Below are positions 62,816 to 64,000 of a DNA stretch of 64,000 bases, piece by piece. The stretch comes from Phorcus lineatus. Its lineage: Eukaryota; Mollusca; Gastropoda; Trochida; Trochidae. Position 1 is the stretch's first letter, and every line of letters begins with the position of its first letter. The notes beneath the pieces were generated by a model, which made no database searches, was not told the DNA's origin, and saw only the letters and a list, made by a program, of their open reading frames with translations. The stretch is from positions 9,058,001 through 9,122,000 of the forward strand of contig OV121092.1 in NCBI GenBank assembly GCA_921293015.1, written 5' to 3'. Both the position numbers and the translations under genes were made by a program.

Positions 62816-64000
62816 ACGATAAATAAGAAGTAGTGGTTGGTGGTAAAAGACAATGCTTGTGGGCGTGGTTGTCTTGGAGTTAGAACACCAAAAGGAAACT
62901 ATTCAACAAACTATCCTTAAATTTGAGATGTGTTTCCTTGGAAAGGGCTGGATAGTATGCTACGATGTCCCGGTGAATGATATTAAATCGATTCGACGAA
63001 TTTTTCAAGCAATTTTAATGATTTCTAAATAAATCTGATGAATTTCTATTTGATCGTTGGATAAATTTTTTCAAAGAATTCTTTTCTCTTATAAAGGGCA
63101 CAAATGGTGTCTCGTGTCAAATGTTTGAGCAAGCCGTAGGCCTACAGTAAGATACCGATATAGCCAAAGATCGGTTACATAGCTAATTAAAGATAAGTTG
63201 ATGAACGGTGATCTTTTAAACGACGGGGTCAAGGTGTAGGAAAGGAATTTCATTCAGATGCCCCCCGTAAACAAATGCATCAATATGAGTAGGCACTAGT
63301 GCACACTTTTACGTTTAAATTGGCTATTTTAAGGTTTAAGAGGACTTCTGCAATCACTTACACTTTCTATCGATGCAATACAATACTTCAAATTCTTTAC
63401 AATTGACCTGCAATCAACAATGAAAAAATTTAGACAGCCGCTGTCGGCTTGGCCTATAAAAAAATATATGGTTAACTGTGCACAAACCGGATAAATTATA
63501 GACAGTTGAATGCGACTGAACTAGTATTATGTGCAGCTGTTGAATTTACCTAAACTCGGAACTGAGAACAAAGAATGAATTATGTTTTATGAAAGCAATG
63601 TTGTAAATAAACCGATTTAATAACACAGATTTGCATTGCTATTAGATTGACCACTTTTTTGGTGAGGATCTTGAATAATATCGAGAGATATGCAGTATCT
63701 GTGCATTCGTTGTGTTTACGAAATATTGGTGTGCACTAGTGCGTTTAACCTCATAGGCTCGAAATATTTAAAGACAGGATCTTGGGATTAATTTATCATC
63801 CAAATCATTTCCAATCAGTAGATCGGTGTTCTGAAAGAGGTTATAGCAATATGAGATATTATTTCAACTAATTTATAAGTGATCTCATTGCATTGTCGTT
63901 TTACACAATTGGCGAATCGTCGGTATCAAAATAATGCGATTTCCGCTGTTGAGTTCTAAATGATAATAATGTCATTCTCTCTCTTAGGATGCTGCTCAGG
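62816..64000. other. Downstream DNA with a possible exon at the window edge
   Basis: AT-rich, with a candidate poly(A) signal AATAAA at 63606-63611. The last 13 bases (GATGCTGCTCAGG, from 63988) follow a pyrimidine-rich CTCTCTCTTAG, a good 3' splice site. It may start an exon of the next gene or an alternative last exon of the transporter; 13 bases cannot decide. Confidence 0.3.

Noticed and set aside
62454-62826. Long open frames on both strands in the 36-bp array
   Set aside because: They stay open only because the unit length is a multiple of three; the translations are pure repeats with no domain.
1-64000. CRISPR array, prokaryotic operon or phage region
   Set aside because: The spliced gene structure and repeat types are clearly those of an animal genome; the tandem arrays have no spacer diversity.

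Overview
This window looks like nuclear DNA of an invertebrate animal, most likely a mollusc. Its genes are split by GT-AG introns, and the proteins are animal families: a DRAK/STK17 kinase, an F-BAR plus SH3 adaptor and an SLC6 transporter. The noncoding DNA is AT-rich and full of short DNA transposons, a tRNA-derived SINE with the 'GCGG...TTAAACC' tail I associate with molluscs, and a tandem-repeat element resembling the bivalve 'pearl'/Helentron type. The species is an inference; nothing in the sequence names it.

Layout, all three genes on the plus strand. (1) 1-6785: no recognisable exon; probably intron or upstream DNA of the kinase, with one TATA-like island near 2.1 kb. (2) 6786-13574: last five exons of an STK17/DRAK-type serine/threonine kinase (355 residues; N-lobe lies upstream of what I can find), followed by AT-rich 3' sequence to a good poly(A) signal at 19254. 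(3) 19397-19682: intact SINE with a 13-bp target duplication. (4) 21738-21825: compact promoter with ETS-like and RFX X-box-like motifs. (5) 21826-29242: complete ten-exon gene for a 475-residue F-BAR/SH3 protein, then about 2.7 kb of duplicated AT-rich 3' sequence to about 32.5 kb. (6) 32.5-52.3 kb: about 20 kb without a host gene, holding a 152-bp satellite element, MULE-like and TTAA-flanked MITEs, a Mutator-like element inserted inside a SINE, a dead Tc1/mariner copy and several minisatellites. (7) 52659-62400: thirteen-exon SLC6-family transporter (579 residues), with transposons nested in its last intron.

Two observations stand out. First, several introns carry tandem arrays that start at an exon boundary. 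The clearest is SLC6 intron 10, where the last exon bases plus the 5' splice donor are repeated about 35-40 times over 1.4 kb. A weaker case lies in the STK17 intron after 12597, an array starts just after the donor at 28740, and the SLC6 stop codon itself lies in the first unit of a 36-bp array. Second, the SLC6 protein keeps the family fold and the Na2 aspartate-serine pair but has replaced residues that normally form the Na1 and chloride sites (Ser25, Lys28, Met269, Met273, Gln309), so its ion coupling may be unusual.

The three host genes show no sign of working in one pathway. Exon coordinates were derived by hand from reading frame, splice consensus and family similarity; no transcript data were available.
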